This document shows, one piece after another, positions 61,467 to 64,000 of a stretch of DNA of 64,000 nucleotides. The number at the start of each line of letters is the position of its first letter. Position 1 is the stretch's first letter. The stretch comes from CAVRZJ01 sp964594125. Its GTDB lineage: Bacteria > Acidobacteriota > Thermoanaerobaculia > Thermoanaerobaculales > Thermoanaerobaculaceae. The position numbers and the translations under genes are program-made. The stretch lies in NCBI GenBank assembly GCA_964594125.1, contig CAZQLL010000003.1, forward strand, positions 62,001 to 126,000, read 5' to 3'. The notes below the pieces were generated by a model. It was not told the origin of the DNA and did no database searches. It saw only the letters and a list, made by a program, of their open reading frames with translations.

Positions 61467-62777
61467 ATGACCTACGACCTGATCATCAAGGGCGGCACCG
61501 TGGTGCCGATGGCGCCGGGCAGCGAGCCGATCCCGGACGGGGCGGTGGCGGTGAACGGCGGCGAGATCGCGGCCGTCGGGCCGGCGGCGGAGCTCGGCGC
61601 CGGCCGCGAGACCGTGGACGCGGGCGGCGGTCTGATCGTCCCCGGATTCGTCAACACCCACACGCACCTGGCGATGACGCTGCTGCGCGGCTACGCCGAG
61701 GACCTGCCGCTGCGCACGTGGCTCGAGGAACACATCTGGCCCGCCGAACGGCAGCTCATGAGCGCCGATACCGTTGCGGCCGGAACGGCGCTGGCGGCGA
61801 TCGAGTCGCTCAAGGCCGGCGTGACCTGCGTCTGCGACATGTACTTCCACGCCGAGCGGATCATCGGGGTGCTCGAGCGGATCGGCCTGCGAGCGGTGGT
61901 GCCGGAGAGCCTGATCGACTTTCCGACTCCGGCCTGCCCGACGCCGGATGTGGCGCTCGCCCGCCAGCGGGAGCTGCTCTCGCGCTTCCGGGGGCACCCG
62001 CTGGCCGTGCCGGCGGTGGCCGCCCACGCTCCGTACTCGGTGTCGGCCGCCAACCTCGTCAAGGAGGCCGAGCTCGCCGAGGAGTTCGACGCGCCGCTGA
62101 TCATCCACGTCGCCGAGACACGCTGGGAAACCGAGACGATCCAGAGCCAGAAGGGCAAGACCCCGGTCGCCTACCTGGCCGACCTCGGGATCCTCTCCGA
62201 GCGCACCGTGGCGGCGCACTGCGTGCACGTCACCGCGGCCGACCTCGACCTGCTCGCCGAGTTCGACGTCGGCGTCGCCTCGAACCCGGTCTCCAACCTC
62301 AAGCTCGCGAGCGGCGTCGCGCCGGTGCCCGAGATGCTCGCACACGGCATCAAGGTCGGCTTCGGCACCGACGGCGCGGCCTCCAACAACACGCTCGACC
62401 TGCTGCGCGACGTGCAACTCGCGGCGCTGCTCTACAAGGGCGTCGGCGGCGACCCGACCGTGATGCCGGCGCGGGTGGTCGCCGAGCTTCTCACGGCCGG
62501 CGGCGCGCGCGTCCTCGGTCTCGGCGACCGGATCGGATCGCTGGTCGCCGGCCGGCGCGCCGACATCGTATGCCTCGGCCTCGACCAGCCGCACACCGTC
62601 CCGGTGTACGACGCCTACGCACACCTGGCGTACGCGGCGCGCGCCGGCGACGTGCGCCACGTCGTCGTCGAAGGGCGAACCGTGGTGCGCGACGGCCGTG
62701 TCACCACCGTCGACGAGGGCGAGATCGTGGCGGCAGCCAGGGAGATCCGCGATCGTATCGGCCGCAGAGCGCCGTAG
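61467..62777 (+). CDS. mtaD: 5-methylthioadenosine/S-adenosylhomocysteine deaminase
   Basis: This 436-residue amidohydrolase has metal ligands GFVNTHTHLAMTLLRGYAED (H-x-H at about 58 and 60), a His in HVAETRWETETIQ, a further His in VAAHCVHVT and Asp in GFGTDGAASNNTLDLL. The last motif, with S-N-N-x-L-D-[LM], is typical of MtaD. It deaminates SAH or methylthioadenosine in the salvage of adenosyl compounds. GAGGGAG precedes the ATG. It stands alone between the TPM and PilZ genes. Confidence 0.93.
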   Translation: MTYDLIIKGGTVVPMAPGSEPIPDGAVAVNGGEIAAVGPAAELGAGRETVDAGGGLIVPGFVNTHTHLAMTLLRGYAEDLPLRTWLEEHIWPAERQLMSADTVAAGTALAAIESLKAGVTCVCDMYFHAERIIGVLERIGLRAVVPESLIDFPTPACPTPDVALARQRELLSRFRGHPLAVPAVAAHAPYSVSAANLVKEAELAEEFDAPLIIHVAETRWETETIQSQKGKTPVAYLADLGILSERTVAAHCVHVTAADLDLLAEFDVGVASNPVSNLKLASGVAPVPEMLAHGIKVGFGTDGAASNNTLDLLRDVQLAALLYKGVGGDPTVMPARVVAELLTAGGARVLGLGDRIGSLVAGRRADIVCLGLDQPHTVPVYDAYAHLAYAARAGDVRHVVVEGRTVVRDGRVTTVDEGEIVAAAREIRDRIGRRAP

Positions 62778-62843
62778 TAGGGCGCGGAGCCCGGCTCCGC
62801 GCGAACGGACGGGCGCAGGGGCCGGGAGCGCGGCGGACGGCCG

Positions 62844-63383
62844 TTACTGCTTCTCGGTGCCCTGAAGGAGCCGGCGGACATACTCCGAGTTGATCCTGAT
62901 CTTCACCGGGCCGGCGCGGCGCGGCGCCTGCGGCAGCGGCGCCAGCGGGTCCTCGACGAGCGCGCCCTCGTTCACCGCTGGCTCGCTGCCAGCGGCGACG
63001 GCGTCGACCGGCGAGGGCGCCGCCGTCCCGGCCGGAATGTCGCCCGCGGCCGGCGCATCGATGAGCCTGCGCAGGCGGCCGAGCGTCTCCGGCGCCAGCT
63101 CGGCGAACTGCAGGCCGGCGCGGTACAGGAGCACACGCCTGTCGCTCTCGTCGAGGCCGAAGCCCCATGCGCGGCAGCGGCGGACCCTGGCGCGCACGGC
63201 CACCTCGCCGTCGCCGAGCTGGACGCGCAGCTCGCAGTCGGTCTCCGGCCGCAGCGAGGTGGCGAGCTCGACCTGGATCCCGCCGGCGGAGATGTCCAGA
63301 ACTCGCGCAGGCAGCGCGGACTTGAGCTTCACGGGGATCGGCTCCGCCGGTGTCACCCTTGTTGCCGCCCGGCGCTCGTTCAT
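62844..63383 (-). CDS. PilZ domain cyclic-di-GMP-binding protein
   Basis: This 179-residue protein starts MNERRAATRVTPAEPIPVKL with the R-x-x-x-R half of the cyclic-di-GMP site at 5-9. ARVLDISAGGIQVELATSLR holds the D-x-S-x-x-G half, so the binding site is intact. The barrel continues through GDGEVAVRARVRRCRAWGFG. After 118 a low-complexity linker leads to a short conserved-looking end (RAGPVKIRINSEYVRRLLQG). It would act as a receptor for the messenger made by the GGDEF protein at 45230. GGGAGACCC precedes the ATG. Confidence 0.9.
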   Translation of the reverse strand: MNERRAATRVTPAEPIPVKLKSALPARVLDISAGGIQVELATSLRPETDCELRVQLGDGEVAVRARVRRCRAWGFGLDESDRRVLLYRAGLQFAELAPETLGRLRRLIDAPAAGDIPAGTAAPSPVDAVAAGSEPAVNEGALVEDPLAPLPQAPRRAGPVKIRINSEYVRRLLQGTEKQ

Positions 63384-63590
63384 CGGGTCTCCCCTCGCAC
63401 GCTCATGCCTGCCTGCCCCTCGTACAGTAAATATAGCATTCGAACCGCGATATTCCAGCCGCCGCACGGCGCGCGCCGCGGGGCCGCCCCCGGCGTGGGG
63501 AATGCACCCCAGGAAAACTGCGTTTGCGCCTGCTGACGGCGCGGGCGCCGCTCGCCGGCGACGACCCGCGGAACGCAAGGAGCCAAGCCG
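63384..63590. promoter_or_regulatory. Divergent promoter region between PilZ and sod genes
   Basis: An A+T-rich patch at 63426-63455 contains TATATT on the minus strand (63435-63430), a plausible -10 box for the PilZ gene. No convincing -35 is seen. AAGGAG stands before the sod ATG on the plus strand. Confidence 0.4.
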
Positions 63591-64000
63591 ATGTCCATCC
63601 ACACCCTTCCTCCCCTGCCCTATGGCTACGGTGCACTCGAGCCGTGGGTCGATGAGCAGACCATGCGGCTGCACCACGACAAGCACCACCAGACCTATAT
63701 CGACACCTTCGTCAAGGCGGTCGCCGGCACGCCGTACGAGACGCAGCCGGTCGAGGACACGCTGCGCCAGCTCGCCGGCGTGCCAGAGGCGATTCGCACC
63801 GTCGTCCGCAACCATGGCGGCGGCCACGCCAACCACACGCTGTTCTGGGAGATCATGGGCCCGCAGGCTGGCGGCGCCCCGGCCGGAGCGCTCGCCGCCG
63901 CCATCGCCGGCGCGTTCGGAAGCTTCGAGTCGTTCACCGAGAAGTTCACCGCCGCGGCGACGGGCCAGTTCGGCAGCGGCTGGGCGTGGCTGGTCGTCCC
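63591..64000 (+). CDS. sodA: Iron/manganese superoxide dismutase, 3' end cut by window edge
   Basis: The visible 136 residues begin MSIHTLPPLPYGYGALEPWV. Metal ligand His 28 is in MRLHHDKHHQTYIDTF and the second His in NHGGGHANHTLFWEIMGPQA (about 78-97). GQFGSGWAWLVV at the edge is the conserved third strand. The later D-x-W-E-H ligands are outside the window. It converts superoxide to oxygen and peroxide. The G-G-G-H-A-N-H pattern fits either metal, so the metal is left open. Confidence 0.93.
   Translation, partial: MSIHTLPPLPYGYGALEPWVDEQTMRLHHDKHHQTYIDTFVKAVAGTPYETQPVEDTLRQLAGVPEAIRTVVRNHGGGHANHTLFWEIMGPQAGGAPAGALAAAIAGAFGSFESFTEKFTAAATGQFGSGWAWLVV

Overview
The window is 64 kb of very high-G+C bacterial chromosome. 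Gram-negative lipid A genes (lpxB and an LpxL-type acyltransferase), an outer-membrane porin, a DUF6677 protein, an MglA-type GTPase, a separate roadblock protein and the gene order hrcA-grpE-dnaK-dnaJ-prmA-rsmE together suggest an Acidobacteriota-like lineage (Thermoanaerobaculia or a relative). This placement is inference; the window holds no rRNA.

Positions 1-9.8 kb are accessory. They hold a truncated lipocalin gene at the edge, a membrane-anchored hypothetical whose reading frame lacks a plausible stop, a small-protein/retropepsin pair, a two-gene RloA/RloB (AbiL-like) anti-phage module with its own promoter and a perfect inverted repeat upstream, a decayed DUF4160/DUF2442 pair, a voltage-gated K+ channel, a DUF6308 protein, and a NYN nuclease translationally coupled to a frameshifted, orphan HsdM. 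This block ends 28 bp from the 3' end of a tRNA-Leu(CAA) gene, a common integration boundary.

From 9.8 to 24 kb come two MITE-like GC-rich hairpin repeats, asnS, yicC, a large membrane glycosyltransferase-like protein with C-terminal beta modules, lpxB-vanZ, DUF6677, a HIT protein, an HU/IHF gene, rpsA and cmk. A second protein built from the same beta modules sits between rpsA and cmk. A phosphate-type porin follows, behind a clear Pho-box-like array. The rpsA and porin promoters carry the same 16-bp near-palindrome directly after the -10 box.

From 24 to 44 kb lie an aldehyde dehydrogenase, a fatty acid desaturase, the heat-shock operon, a 462-residue MglA-like GTPase coupled to a LysM lytic transglycosylase, a non-canonical Nramp transporter beside an MgtE-N/CBS protein, a secreted subtilisin, TatD and a Gfo/Idh oxidoreductase. 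From 44 to 64 kb come a GGDEF cyclase, an inositol-phosphatase family protein, ribE-ribD-ftsY, a roadblock-TPR-HD-GYP cluster, udg-coaBC-rpoZ-gmk, lpxL, lemA and a TPM protein, mtaD, a PilZ protein and the start of a superoxide dismutase. GGDEF, HD-GYP and PilZ genes give a complete cyclic-di-GMP write/erase/read set.

Degenerate heptanucleotide tandem repeats, resembling cyanobacterial STRR sequences, recur at six gene boundaries. One has become the C-terminal codons of prmA.
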